The notes under the pieces were generated by a model. That model ran no database searches. It was not told where the DNA came from and was given only the letters and a program-made list of their open reading frames with translations. This document shows, in pieces, positions 34,170 through 45,300 of a DNA stretch of 45,993 nt. How positions within the stretch are numbered: position 1 is the first letter of the stretch; each line of letters opens with the position of its first letter. Position numbers and translations under genes: made by a program. This DNA comes from an uncultured Planctomycetaceae bacterium (GTDB lineage Bacteria; Planctomycetota; Planctomycetia; Planctomycetales; Planctomycetaceae), in the NCBI GenBank assembly GCA_903858815.1, contig CAIOKE010000223.1:1-45993 (forward strand). Direction: 5' to 3'.

Positions 34170-36896
34170 ATGCTGTTTGCATCATTGCCTGTTCGACATT
34201 TCAATAACTGCCCTGCGGCATTTCAGCTGAGTCCGGCAGTCAGGCTGTTGCTGTTGCTGTCCTGTGTGCTGACAGCGGCATGTGCGGTGGCGGGTGAGGA
34301 CGGTGTGGTCAGGGATCTGCGGCAGTCACGTGAGGCTGGCCGGCAGCAGTCGGCGCTGCTGAAGTCTGCGCAGCAGTCTGCTCCGCAAGCCAGTGCGGTT
34401 CTGGTCCCGCAGGCCGATCTGGTCACATATCGTGAACAGGTTGCGCCGGTGCTGCAGCGGGTGTGCGTGCAGTGTCATGGTGCGGAAGAGCAGAAGGGGA
34501 ACATCCGGATTGATACGCTGAACCCTGATCTGCTGCATGGGCCGGATGTGTCATGGTGGCAGGAGGTGTCTGCTGTGGTCAGCAAGCACGAGATGCCTCC
34601 CCAGGGTGAGGCAGAGCTCACTGACGCAGAGCGTGCACTGATTGTGGAGTGGCTTTCGGGGGAATTGCTGTCGGCGTCAAAGTTGCAGCGGGCTGGATCC
34701 GGCAAATCCGCATTTCGTCGTCTGACTCGTTATGAGATCAATTATGCGCTGCAGGATCTGCTGGGTCTGCCGTGGGATTTTGCAAAGGACCTGCCTCCGG
34801 AACCTGTCTCGAAGGATGGTTTTCAGAACAGTGCCGAGCTGTTGCAGATGTCTGCAGCCCAGCTGCAGTCTGCTCGCGAGGTTTTCCGTGTGGCGTTGAA
34901 TCGAGCGACGGTGCGGGGCGATCGTCCTCAGTCGCTGTTCTGGGCTGCATCGATGGATCAGGCCTCGACTGACGAATGGGCTGACCTCGAAGCTCAGCAG
35001 CAGAAGATTCGTGAGCAGCATGCGTCTGATGCCGCGGAGCTTGAGCGACAGTTGCAGCAGTTTCGGAAGCAGCACAGCAATCCTGGCGGGTTGCAGTACG
35101 TGGATCGACAGACGGGTCTGCGAACGGGGATTCGCTGGGAGTATTATGAAGCGAAGTATGCGTGGCCGGCTTTGCAGGCTCTGCCGGCACCACCGGCTCC
35201 GGGGGGACGTGTCGCTGAAATCCGTGCGGGGAATCGGCTGGTGGTGGAGCTGGGCGATCGGCTGCCGGACAGTGGGCCTCTGCTGGTGCGAGTGCGGGCG
35301 TGGCGGGCGGATGCTGAGGCAGCAGGTACAGCATCACTGAAGCTTGAGTTTGGCTGGCATGCCAGTAATGACTCGCAGGCGTCAATGCGGGCCAGCACAT
35401 TTGAGCCTGTCGTCACAGCCACGTCAGAAATGCCGCAGTGGTATGAATGGCGTGTGGAGCTCAGTGAAATTGAGCCTCGCAATCTGGTTCGAGGCACTGC
35501 AAAGATGGGGGATACGCCCAGTCCTTCCGAATTCCTGCGAGTGGTGAACAGTTCGCTGCAGAATGTGGCGGTGCAGGTGGATTACGTCGAGGTCACAGCG
35601 CCGGCATGGCAGGACTGGCCACCGGAGTCTCATCGTCGTCTGCTTCAGGTCTCGGGCGATCTGGATGAGAGTGCAGCAGCGGCTGTGATTTTTGAGCGGT
35701 TCATGCGGCTCGCGTGGCGTGGCAGTGTGCAGCCTGCGGACATCGCCGGGCGAGTCGCATTGTTTCAGGCAGTGCGTCCGGAGTGTCTGGATTTTCAGGA
35801 TGCCGTGCTGGAGGTCCTGTCAACCATTCTTGCGTCACCTCGTTTTCTGTATCTGGTGGAAGCGGGTGGTGAGCGTGGGACTCGACTGGATGGAAATGGA
35901 CTGGCTGCCCGTCTTGCGACATTCCTGTGGTGCAGTATTCCGGACGAGTCGCTGTTGCAGGCAGCGGCCAGTGGTGGGCTGCAGGATCCGTCGATCCTGC
36001 GGCAGCAGGTGCAGCGGATGCTGCGGGATCCTCGGTCTGCTCGGATGTCTCAGCAGTTTGTCAGGCAGTGGCTGGGTCTGCAATTGCTGGATTATCTGCG
36101 GGTGGATGCGGGCCGTTATCCGGGCTTTGATTCTGCTCTGAAAGAGTCGATGCAGCGGGAGCCTGGCGAGTATTTTCGCGAGGTTCTTGTTTCAAACAGC
36201 AGCGTCCTCGATTTCGTGCACAGTGATTATGCTGTCGTGAATGCTCGTCTGGCTCGGCATTATGGTCTGCCAGAGCCCGTGGGTGCTGACTTTCAGCGTG
36301 TATCATTACCTGTGGAAGTTGGGCGGGGCGGGTTGTTGACTCAGGCGGGTTTGCTGGCGATGAATTCGGATGGTCTTGATTCGCATCCTCTGAAGCGTGG
36401 GATCTGGCTGCTGGAGAGGATTCTGGATGATCCGCCACCGCCACCGCCGCCGGCTGTTCCTGTGATTGATCTGGCGGATCCTGAGATTCTGAAGTTGACG
36501 CTGAAGCAGCGTCTGGAGAATCATCGCAATCAACCGGCCTGTCATTCCTGCCATGCGCGAATTGACCCGTGGGGGATTGCATTCGAGGAGTATGATGCGG
36601 TGGGTGCGCGGCGGACTGAGGTGAAGGGACGTTCGGTAGACGCCGTGGCCGAGCTTTACAATGGCGTGGTTCTGGACGGTTCCGGGGGACTGAAACAGTA
36701 TCTGCTTGAACAGCGTCAGGATCAGTTTGTCACGGCAATGGTGACGAAACTTTCAGCATTTGCTCTTGGCAGGCCGGTGACATTTGCCGATCGTGAACAG
36801 GTCGACCTGATTGCTCGTCAGTTGCGGTTGCAGGGTGACGGTCTGGGCGATTTGATTGAGTTGTTATGTGCCAGTGAGCTGTTTCAGAGTCGTTGA
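34170..36896 (+). CDS. DUF1587/DUF1592/DUF1588/DUF1585 cytochrome-like exported protein
   Basis: A 908-residue secreted planctomycete protein. The signal is at about 24-42. A PSCyt1-type heme site CVQCHG (99-104) is followed by MPP at 142-144. DUF1587 covers about 181-245. A large beta-rich insert (about 330-480) resembles a carbohydrate-binding region. DUF1595, DUF1592 and DUF1588 follow, with DPPPPPPP near 755 and a second heme-like motif CHSCH (791-795), then DUF1585 at the C-terminus (KLSAFALGR). ATG 34170 was chosen over 34104 because it puts the leader closer to the start. It is paired with a DUF1552 gene 20 bases downstream, the standard planctomycete couple. The molecular reaction is unknown; an extracellular redox role is proposed. 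Confidence 0.9.
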   Translation: MLFASLPVRHFNNCPAAFQLSPAVRLLLLLSCVLTAACAVAGEDGVVRDLRQSREAGRQQSALLKSAQQSAPQASAVLVPQADLVTYREQVAPVLQRVCVQCHGAEEQKGNIRIDTLNPDLLHGPDVSWWQEVSAVVSKHEMPPQGEAELTDAERALIVEWLSGELLSASKLQRAGSGKSAFRRLTRYEINYALQDLLGLPWDFAKDLPPEPVSKDGFQNSAELLQMSAAQLQSAREVFRVALNRATVRGDRPQSLFWAASMDQASTDEWADLEAQQQKIREQHASDAAELERQLQQFRKQHSNPGGLQYVDRQTGLRTGIRWEYYEAKYAWPALQALPAPPAPGGRVAEIRAGNRLVVELGDRLPDSGPLLVRVRAWRADAEAAGTASLKLEFGWHASNDSQASMRASTFEPVVTATSEMPQWYEWRVELSEIEPRNLVRGTAKMGDTPSPSEFLRVVNSSLQNVAVQVDYVEVTAPAWQDWPPESHRRLLQVSGDLDESAAAAVIFERFMRLAWRGSVQPADIAGRVALFQAVRPECLDFQDAVLEVLSTILASPRFLYLVEAGGERGTRLDGNGLAARLATFLWCSIPDESLLQAAASGGLQDPSILRQQVQRMLRDPRSARMSQQFVRQWLGLQLLDYLRVDAGRYPGFDSALKESMQREPGEYFREVLVSNSSVLDFVHSDYAVVNARLARHYGLPEPVGADFQRVSLPVEVGRGGLLTQAGLLAMNSDGLDSHPLKRGIWLLERILDDPPPPPPPAVPVIDLADPEILKLTLKQRLENHRNQPACHSCHARIDPWGIAFEEYDAVGARRTEVKGRSVDAVAELYNGVVLDGSGGLKQYLLEQRQDQFVTAMVTKLSAFALGRPVTFADREQVDLIARQLRLQGDGLGDLIELLCASELFQSR

Positions 36897-36916
36897 GTTC
36901 TCAGGGGAATGCAGTA

Positions 36917-38314
36917 ATGCAGCGAGCAATTTCTGAACTTGATCGCCGTCGATTTCTGAGAGGCAGCGGGATTGCGCTGTCTTTGCCTCTGCTGAGTTCG
37001 GCAGTCAGAGCCGAGGAGTCTGCGTCGGCGGTGACGCAGGTAAAACGTCTGGCCTGCTTCTATCAGCCGGATGGCGTGCCGATGCCTCTGTCTGAGGATC
37101 CGGCGTATCAGGACTGGGCGTGGTTTCCGCATGGCAGCGGGCGTGAGTTTCAGTTAACGAAGTGCCTGCAGCCGCTTGAGTCCCTGCGGTCAGAGATCAC
37201 GGTTCTGTCAGGTTTTTCGCATCCGGGAGCCCGCAGTATTCATGGGCATTCGAATGCTGATCAGTTTCTGACCGGGGCTCCGACGGGGCCTTCGGGTGAC
37301 TATCAGAATTCGATCTCACTGGACCAGGAGTTTGCGGCACAGGTTGGTGATCAGACTCGAGTGGCTTCGCTGGTGTTATCAACGGACGGTGGTACCGGGA
37401 CACCTCGCGGGACTCATACGATGTCGTTCAATCGGCAGGGGCGTGCGATACCGGGCGAGAACCGTCCGAAGCGAATTTTCGACATGCTGTTTGTGCAGGC
37501 GGACGTGGATGCTGGCCGGCGTCTGGCGGTCAGTCGCAGTGCGCTGGACAGTCTGCTGGAAGATGCGCGATCACTGCAGCGCACCCTGTCGCAGGGTGAT
37601 CAGCAGCGTCTGGAAGATTATCTGCAGGCGGTGCGTGAAACGGAGCAGCGTGTGGAGAAAGCGGCGAAGTGGGTACAGACTCCGCTGCCGAAAGTGGAGG
37701 CTGATCACCTGAAACTGGAGACGACTCCGGAAGAGCCACGACAGTTTCTGCAGACGATGTACGAATTGATCTGGCTGGCATTTCGCACGGACACGACACG
37801 TGTGGCGACGTGGCAGATTGGTCGTGAGAATGGGGTGGGGATCAGTGATTATCTGGCGCGGGCGGTGGGCTTCAATCTGACGCATCAGTTGACTCACAAC
37901 ACGAAAGAGCCCGGGGGCTGGCAGAATTTCGGGATTTACTGTGCATTTCTGATGGAGGAGTACGGGCGTTTTCTGGAGCGACTGCGAACGACGGAAGAAC
38001 CCGGCGGGCAGGGAAGTATGCTGGATAACACGGTCTGCCTGTTTGGTTCCGCATCCAGTGCGTTTCATCTGTCGCGAAACTATCCGCTGGTGCTGGCGGG
38101 TGGTCGCGGGATGGGCTTTGAGCACGGTCGTTATCTGAATTTTGGACCAGCAAAGCCAGAGGGTGGTGCATGGGAGGGTGGACGCGAGCCGTGGCAGAAA
38201 GAGGTGACTCACGAGGATCGTCCGCTGGCTCACCTGTTCGTTTCGATGCTGCAGCGACTGGGGGTTCAGACTGAGACATTTGCTGAGATCACCGGGCGGG
38301 TGGTGGAGGTTTGA
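36917..38314 (+). CDS. DUF1552 exported protein, DUF1592 partner
   Basis: A 465-residue DUF1552 protein with a Tat-type leader, DRRRFLRGSG, followed by a hydrophobic core. The family motifs seen are RLACFYQPDGVP, LSGFSHPGARSIHGHSNADQFLTGA and QIGRENGVGISDY. DUF1552 proteins resemble DUF1501 in size and position but belong to a different family; they accompany DUF1592-type cytochromes. The ATG at 36917, 20 bases after the DUF1592 stop with AGGGGAA upstream, is preferred to 36893. The pair mirrors the PSD1-DUF1501 pair at 3803-8636, giving the organism two related surface systems. The biochemical role is unproven. Confidence 0.9.
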   Translation: MQRAISELDRRRFLRGSGIALSLPLLSSAVRAEESASAVTQVKRLACFYQPDGVPMPLSEDPAYQDWAWFPHGSGREFQLTKCLQPLESLRSEITVLSGFSHPGARSIHGHSNADQFLTGAPTGPSGDYQNSISLDQEFAAQVGDQTRVASLVLSTDGGTGTPRGTHTMSFNRQGRAIPGENRPKRIFDMLFVQADVDAGRRLAVSRSALDSLLEDARSLQRTLSQGDQQRLEDYLQAVRETEQRVEKAAKWVQTPLPKVEADHLKLETTPEEPRQFLQTMYELIWLAFRTDTTRVATWQIGRENGVGISDYLARAVGFNLTHQLTHNTKEPGGWQNFGIYCAFLMEEYGRFLERLRTTEEPGGQGSMLDNTVCLFGSASSAFHLSRNYPLVLAGGRGMGFEHGRYLNFGPAKPEGGAWEGGREPWQKEVTHEDRPLAHLFVSMLQRLGVQTETFAEITGRVVEV

Positions 38315-38400
38315 ACAGGTTGTGGCCCTGAATGGGCCATTCTGCGGGTTGGGTGAACCGGTGTTGAGTTAAAGCGGGGGCTGTTCGTAGACTACCGGCC

Positions 38401-41400
38401 ATGAGCCACCGGTCAGGGATGACAACCAGAGCGTTCGACAGGCAGAAACTCTTTGAAACGCCACAGTTTCGGGGACTTGTTCTGCTGGCGGTGGCATTTG
38501 GTCTGTTGGTGTTGCCGTCCGTTGTTGTGGGGCAGGACGGGAGACGTGGTGAGCGTGTTGCAGGCGCTGTGATTTCGGCCACCGCGCGGGATGAGGGGAT
38601 CTCAGCACCGCGGATTTTTTTCAGCAGCCCGTTTTCACCTGAGCCTCAGCCATTTCTGCGGAGTGCTGTGCCGAGCGATTCCGGTGAAGCAGGGATGAGT
38701 GGCGTCATTGGGGGCGACATTCAGCAGGTTTCGTGGGACGAATATCTGCAGTTTTCGGCCGGGGCAGGAAGGGGAACTCGGTCTTCTGAGGGTTCGGACT
38801 CTGCTCGTGAAGGGCGGTCGAAGGCAACTGGTGCGCAGGTGGCGGGGAATATGACCGTGCTGGCACTGCACCCTGGTGGTTCAGGTCGGGTGCGTTCGGA
38901 CGAGCCGGCTGGGGCTGCGGCAAGTGCCAGGCAGGATGAGTCGGGCGCTGCGAATTCCGGCGCTGCTGCTGTTACGGTTGAGTCGATTGCCGCCCAGAAG
39001 GCGGCAGCTGAAAAGGTGCCGGATCTTGCGGAGGAAGTGCGAAATCGGCTGTTGAAGCATTATCAGCGTTCGACGGAGCAGGTGCAGCAGAAGGTGGATG
39101 CTGATCGGAGGCTGGCAGATCTGAAGGCCGAACGAGAAGGTGCTCCGGAGCAGCTGGGGCTGGTTCGCGAGCAGCTGGCACAGACGCCGGTGCTGGCTGA
39201 GCCTGGTTTTCAACCCGGCATATCAGTGGCTGAACTGGACAAGCTGCGTCAGGCTGATGACGAACGTGCGTCTGAAGCGCGGAGGAATCTGGAAGCGTGG
39301 GAGGCAAAATCCCGAGTGCGGACAGAGCGTCGTCCGCAGATGCCGAGTTTGATCGAGATGATGCGGCAGCAGCTGGAGGACGCAAAGTCTGCCCTGGCGG
39401 CCGCTGCTCCGGAGGGTGAGTTGCCGCTGCTGACTCAGGCACGTCGACTGGAGCAGCAGACACTTGTGGACCTGTTGCAGAGTCAGCTGGAGGTGTTGCG
39501 CGGTGAGCAGGCGAATTATGAATCGCTCAGCGAATTGTTTCCGCTGCAGCGGGATCTGTTGACCCGAAATCGCAATCAGGCGGAGAAGCGGCTGGAGAGC
39601 TGGCAGGCGGTTATGGCTGAGGCACGTCGACAGGAGAGTGCTCGACAGACGCAGGAGGCTCGTGAAAAACTACGGAACGCGCATCCCACGCTGCGGACAC
39701 TGGCCGAGCAGAATTCGACACTGACGCTGCGACGCAAGGAGATTCAGGAGTTTCTGGAGACAAAGACACTGGCATTGCAGCAGACTTCGGCTGCATTGAA
39801 GTCAGTGGAGGAACGATTTCGTCGTGTGCAGACGAAGGAGCTGCGAGCGGGGCTGACGACTGCCATTGGGCTGCTGCTGCGGAGCGAGAAGAACCAGATC
39901 CCGGATAAGGGTGTGTTTCAGCGACGGTTTGGCAGTGTGGTAGCGGACATTGTGCGGCTGCAGTCTGAGCAGATGCAGCTGGAAGATGAGCGAGCCATGC
40001 TGGGCGATATAGAGTTGCAGATTGACCTGACTCTGGGACAGCTACGTCCGGGGGCGGCTCAGCAGCCGGAGCTGCGTGAGATGACTCAGGAGCTGCTGCA
40101 GGATCAAAGGCAGTATCTGGACAATCTGCTGGCAGACTATGATGCCTGCCTGCAGACGCTGGGAGAGTTGGATATTTCGGTCCGCAGTCTGGAGTCTACA
40201 GCGGCCAGTTTTCGGGAATACGTTGATGAGCGAGTGCTGTGGATTCGCAGTTCGCAGCCTGTCAGTACTCGGATCCTTTCTGAAACGTGGCAGTCCATCC
40301 GGCAGTTCTGTAGTTCTGAGGACTGGCCACGGATGCTGCTGTTTCTGATGGATGACCTGTCGGATCAATGGACAGTGTATCTGCTGGCGATTCTGATTCT
40401 GGCGGGCCTTGCTGCTTTGCAGAGTCATCTGCGGGCGTTCTCAGCAGCACTGATTGGTGAGCGTCAGCGACGGGGTGCATCGGCATTGGGTACGATGTTG
40501 ATCACGATGAGCGTCACGCTGCTGACAGCCTGTATGTGGCCGATACTCCCGGGCTTTGCGGCCTGGCGACTGGAACAGTGTGATGCAGCACTGGCAGTTT
40601 CGCTGCAGCGTGGTTTTTGGTACTGGGGATCGGCTTTGCTGGTGCTGGATTTCTTCCGTCGCCTGTGTCGTCGCGGTGGTGTTGCAGAGGTATGTCTCGA
40701 GTGGCCGGCGGAGGTTTGTCGCAGTCTGCAGGGTGGCCTGCAGGCATACATTCTGCTGGGCCTGCCACTGGGCTTTATTGTTGTGGTTGCGGATGAGCTG
40801 GGTGATGGAATCAGTGCCGAGTCACTGGGGCGGCTGGCATTTCTGATACGGTGTGCGCTGCTGCTGTTGTTACTGCGACCGTTGCTGGATCCGAGCGGGC
40901 AGGTGCTGCGGGATCTGCTGCGATCCACTCCTGATTCGTGGGTTTTTCGTCTGCGTTGGGTGTGGTATACACTGGCCATTGCTGCACCAATACTTCTGGC
41001 GATTCTGGCGTTGGTTGGCTACCAGTATACAGCTCGTGAACTGATGCTGCGGCTGCAGATGACACTGGTGATGGCGGCGGTCTTCACGATTGCGTGGACC
41101 ATGCTGATGAAGTGGTTGCTGGAGGCTCGGCGCAACCTCGCGATCAGCCAGGCAAGGGCTCGACGAGCGGCGGCTGTGGCCGCCCAGAAGGAGGCTGAGG
41201 TTCAGGGCGTCCCCAGCAGTCCCATTCCTCCAGTGGAGATACCGCGGGTGGATATTTCCCTGCTGAATCAGCAGATGCTGAAGCTGTTGCGGGCGACTGT
41301 TGGTTTGCTGTTTCTGACGGGTTTCTGGCTGATCTGGGGCCAGGTTCTGCCGGCGTTGCAGGTACTGAGTCGAGTGGAATTATGGCCCGTCGTGATCTCG

Positions 41401-42291
41401 GCGATGGAGCGCATTCCGGGAGCGGATGTGGAGTCGTTTCGGGAGGTGTCTCGCGTGGAGCAGGTGACCCTCGGGAATCTCCTGACGGCCATCCTGTTTA
41501 TTTCCATGGCTGTGCTGGCCAGCCGGAATATTCCGGCGCTGCTGGAGTTGTCGGTGCTGCAGCGTCTGCCAATGGACCACGGTGGTCGCCATGCGGTGAC
41601 GACAGTCAGTCGCTATGTGCTGCTGCTTTGTGGCGGACTGGTGGCCTGCAGTCTGCTGGGGATCGGGTGGCAGAATGTGCAGTGGCTGGCCGCTGCCCTG
41701 ACCGTTGGTCTTGGTTTTGGTCTGCAGGAAATCTTCGCCAATTTCGTGTCCGGTTTGATTATTCTGTTTGAGCGTCCTGTGCGGATCGGGGATATCGTCA
41801 CGATTGATGGTGTGACAGGTGCCGTATCGCGCATTCGAATTCGGGCGACGACAATTACCGACTGGGATCGCAAGGAGTTCATTGTTCCGAACAAGGAATT
41901 TGTCACCGGGAAGCTGCTGAACTGGACGCTTTCGGATCGAGTGAATCGCGTGATGATCAACGTTGGTGTTGCGTACGGTACTCGTACGGAGACGGCACTG
42001 GCTTTACTGCAGCAGATTGCGGATACAAATCCGCTGGTATTGAAGGATCCTGCTCCGATCGCCAGTTTTGAAGGTTTTGGCGACAGTACGCTGAACCTCG
42101 TGCTGCGGTGCTACCTGCCGAATCTTGATCATCGACTGAAGGCGATCACGGACTTGCATGCTGCGATTCATGACCGTTTTGCTGCTGAAGGAATCGAGAT
42201 CGCGTTTCCGCAGCGAGATCTGCATCTGCGAACACTGCCCCCAGGTTTCATCAACAGCAATCTGTCGGTTCCGGAGAAGACGGGCGACTGA
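38401..42291 (+). CDS. Large MscS-family mechanosensitive channel (MscK-like)
   Basis: A 1296-residue protein far larger than MscS (about 290) and similar in layout to MscK/KefA-type channels. It has an N-terminal hydrophobic signal or anchor (about 26-44), a Ser/Gly-rich linker, a long periplasmic coiled-coil region (about 190-600), and several helices from about 650. The MscS pore domain lies near the C-terminus (VGLGFGLQEIFANFVSGLIIL at about 1102, then FERPVRIGDIV). The beta domain includes IPDWDRKE-like TDWDRKEFIVPN. These channels open on membrane tension to release solutes. The N-terminal coiled coil could sense the envelope or partner proteins. It is transcribed alone, about 90 bases after the DUF1552 stop. 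Confidence 0.92.
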   Translation: MSHRSGMTTRAFDRQKLFETPQFRGLVLLAVAFGLLVLPSVVVGQDGRRGERVAGAVISATARDEGISAPRIFFSSPFSPEPQPFLRSAVPSDSGEAGMSGVIGGDIQQVSWDEYLQFSAGAGRGTRSSEGSDSAREGRSKATGAQVAGNMTVLALHPGGSGRVRSDEPAGAAASARQDESGAANSGAAAVTVESIAAQKAAAEKVPDLAEEVRNRLLKHYQRSTEQVQQKVDADRRLADLKAEREGAPEQLGLVREQLAQTPVLAEPGFQPGISVAELDKLRQADDERASEARRNLEAWEAKSRVRTERRPQMPSLIEMMRQQLEDAKSALAAAAPEGELPLLTQARRLEQQTLVDLLQSQLEVLRGEQANYESLSELFPLQRDLLTRNRNQAEKRLESWQAVMAEARRQESARQTQEAREKLRNAHPTLRTLAEQNSTLTLRRKEIQEFLETKTLALQQTSAALKSVEERFRRVQTKELRAGLTTAIGLLLRSEKNQIPDKGVFQRRFGSVVADIVRLQSEQMQLEDERAMLGDIELQIDLTLGQLRPGAAQQPELREMTQELLQDQRQYLDNLLADYDACLQTLGELDISVRSLESTAASFREYVDERVLWIRSSQPVSTRILSETWQSIRQFCSSEDWPRMLLFLMDDLSDQWTVYLLAILILAGLAALQSHLRAFSAALIGERQRRGASALGTMLITMSVTLLTACMWPILPGFAAWRLEQCDAALAVSLQRGFWYWGSALLVLDFFRRLCRRGGVAEVCLEWPAEVCRSLQGGLQAYILLGLPLGFIVVVADELGDGISAESLGRLAFLIRCALLLLLLRPLLDPSGQVLRDLLRSTPDSWVFRLRWVWYTLAIAAPILLAILALVGYQYTARELMLRLQMTLVMAAVFTIAWTMLMKWLLEARRNLAISQARARRAAAVAAQKEAEVQGVPSSPIPPVEIPRVDISLLNQQMLKLLRATVGLLFLTGFWLIWGQVLPALQVLSRVELWPVVISAMERIPGADVESFREVSRVEQVTLGNLLTAILFISMAVLASRNIPALLELSVLQRLPMDHGGRHAVTTVSRYVLLLCGGLVACSLLGIGWQNVQWLAAALTVGLGFGLQEIFANFVSGLIILFERPVRIGDIVTIDGVTGAVSRIRIRATTITDWDRKEFIVPNKEFVTGKLLNWTLSDRVNRVMINVGVAYGTRTETALALLQQIADTNPLVLKDPAPIASFEGFGDSTLNLVLRCYLPNLDHRLKAITDLHAAIHDRFAAEGIEIAFPQRDLHLRTLPPGFINSNLSVPEKTGD

Positions 42292-42341
42292 GAAACAGAG
42301 CAGCAGAGCTGTCGGTGTCGGCACCGGCTGGGATCATGTTT

Positions 42342-45300
42342 TCAGCGGATTGATACAGACGTGTCAACGAGGCTGTCGCCCTGATTGCTCTCCGTATGGC
42401 CCCGGGCTTTGAACAGCCCACGTCCGGTCAGAGTGGAATGCAGCATGGCCCCTCGCAGTTGTACGGCGACAGCAGCACCGACGGAACTGAACTGCTGATC
42501 CGGAGACCTCTGGAGTTCGGTTGCTGGCAGGCTCAGATAACTGGTTCCGGCGTCTGAATGAACCTCGACACCACGACCATTACTGAACCATGCAACTCTG
42601 GGCGCCGGATCCTGTTTTCTGCGGGGCCACAGCAGCACTGAGATCGGGGATTGTGACGACAGTGCCGTTTCGAGTGCGGTCTGCGTGGTGGGCTGCCGTT
42701 CTTCCCGACCATGACGGCGGGCCATACCTTCCACAGTAGCTGCGGCCGTTGTGAGGGCTGTTTTTGCGGGCCAGCAGAAGATCTCCAGATCGATGTCGTC
42801 AGAACCAATCAGTGTGGCGCGACCCACGCTGGGAAACTCCACGCGGTCACCGGTTAACCAGAGTCGCCAGACGGCCGCGGGGGTCTGTTCCAGTCGGTCA
42901 TGCAGCAGAAATGCCACTTCTCCGGAGGGCTCTGGATCCTTCAGGAAGGCGATTTCACGCTGCCAGCCCGCTCGCGTGCCGTGGACGTAATCGAGGCGAC
43001 TTCCTGTGCGGAACTGTCTGATCTGCATCACTCCGGGGGCCCCGGAATCGGGCTGCATTCCGGGCCATTCGGGCAGGCTGTGAAAACGCGCCGGGTGGGC
43101 GCCGACATAACCAAAATCGTCTGCCAGAATTTTTCCGAGTCCCCAGACTGTAATGCTTCCGGAGTCATTGTCGTAATGTTCATGGTTGCTGCCTGCGATC
43201 AGGGTGAGGCAGGATTCCCGCTCTGTCCCCGCGTGACTGCGCAGCACGACACCAGTATTCTGAAACCAGCGACTGGGCAGAGCCATCGGCACCGACTGCA
43301 CGTTATGTGACAGCAGCAGGCGAGTGTAGCCACTGAATGTGGCGAAGGGCCCGAACAGGCCGATTGGTTGTTTCCCGTGCTGTTCGAACATCCACTGCAT
43401 CGATGCTGCCAGTTCCGGATCGCTTTCGCGCCAGAGTCCGGCCATGATTCCGAACATCCCGGTTCCTTCACCATGGTAAGTATGTCCGATGTTCGGGTAG
43501 TGTCGAAAGCTATCGGTACGACGATCTGGTGGTGTTGAAATCTGAGCCAGCCATGTAAAGACTTTTTTCAGTTGTGGATCATCAATTGAGTTGCCGAAGC
43601 CATTATTGCGAGCCATCAGAAAAGCGCCGACCATATGATCGAGCGACACCATGGCGTAGTGAGGGGCTTCCAGCCAGCCGCCATCCGGATCAGACCATTG
43701 CTGCAGCTGTCGCCGCAGTTCCTGCAGTCCATTGTCTGCCCAGGTCCGCGCGAGGGGATGTGATGGGATCAGTGATGCGACTAGTGTTCGATACAGGGAT
43801 ACTGTGGTGGTCATATTCGGATTGGCAGCGTAGCCTCTTGCGACGGACCAGTAGTCATCACGATTGACAACGTAGCCGAAGAAGGCCAGTCGTGTGAGGA
43901 TCCGCTGACGACGTTCGGGACTGAGTCCTGGTGCGGACAGCACAGCATCGGTCAGGTTGAGCGTGGGCAGGAGCAGGACGCTTTGGGAGTGCGGGGCTGT
44001 GCCCGGTGTTGGGCGGCCATGCTGCCGCAGCAGCTCATTGAGAATCACCGTTTCCAGCCATTCTTCACAGCGAGTGATCAGTGCGGACTCGAGGGCCGGA
44101 TCTTCGCTTGCAAACCATGCTCGCAGCGGCGCTTCGATATTGTACTTGTCGATGGGTTGCTGCGAGGTCCAGCGTCGCACTTCCTCTGGCTGCTGTGGCA
44201 GTGTACTGCGCAGCGCCTGCAGTGAGGCCTTGTTCAGATATAAACGCGGATAGTTGCTGTGATCGCCCTCCCAGTTCAGAACCCAGTGGCGGACTTCATC
44301 AAATGGGAAATCGCCATGTCGGATGAGCAGGTGCTGACAGGGCGGTGCCTGTTTAAGATCTTTGGCTGCCAGCTGGTCAACGGAAGGCTGACGTAACGGA
44401 AGTCCCGCCAGCCATCGTCGCTGGCCGGTTCCCATGGGAAAGTCAAGCGTGAATCGTCCATCGCGAGCGACGGCGGTGGCCTGAGCCGGCATTTGCAGCG
44501 GCTGCGAATCGCCCTGTTGACTGACCGGTTGTCGCCATGCTGTCGGTCGTAATGCCGCAATCATCAGCATCCGTTCAGCGTCGGCTGTGTGCAGAGCAAA
44601 CCAGTTTCCCTGACGCTCATTCATCCACCAGCGAAGCCATGGTTCAAGCAGAAATGCCTGTCCGTCCGCGATGGGCCACGAATCAAGTCGTCCCAGATCT
44701 CCCTTGCCGTGACGATGCAGCAGATGAGTGGGTTGGAATCCAGACGTGGACAGAGGTACTTGCAGCACTCCGTCGGGGATCAGGTGCTGCTGCTCATTGA
44801 TCAGCACCACGGGTTCGTCAGCAAAAACTCGGCAGCTGAAATTCCATCGTCCGCCCCCGGTAAACTCGACGTCGCAGCGGACTTCCACAAATACGGGGCC
44901 GGTCTGTGTGATCGTCAGACGGCTGCTGACGATTGCTGGAGTTCCCTGCAGCTGTGCGTTTTCAGTCCACTGCCCTGAAGGTGTGCGAAAAGCAGCCAGA
45001 GGCGATTGCGTGTCACGAGGTGTTTTGAGCAGGGTCACGGCCACCAGTGAGTTGTCCAGAATGATGCGGTCAGCCTGTTCCTTAACTTGTGGGGCTGCGG
45101 TGGTGGAAACGGTTTGTTGACCGGCAGCCGTGGGCATGATGCGATACGAAATCGTTTCGCCGGGCTGCAGGCCGGTCTGAAATGCAAGCTGTGGGGACTG
45201 ATCCCGGGAAATGATCTGAAAGGGAATCAGACGGTTGTTCTGATCGACCAGCACCTGTTGATTCTGCAGAGCATGGAACTGTGCGGGGCTGAGCGGCACA

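Noticed and set aside
38323-38339. TGGCCC/GGGCCA hairpin after the DUF1552 gene as a terminator
   Set aside because: No T-run follows, so it could be any short stem; left unassigned.
38364-38393. TTGAGT and TAGACT with 18-base spacing as promoter of the MscS gene
   Set aside because: Matches are only four of six each, and the predicted start of transcription would leave almost no leader before the ATG at 38401.
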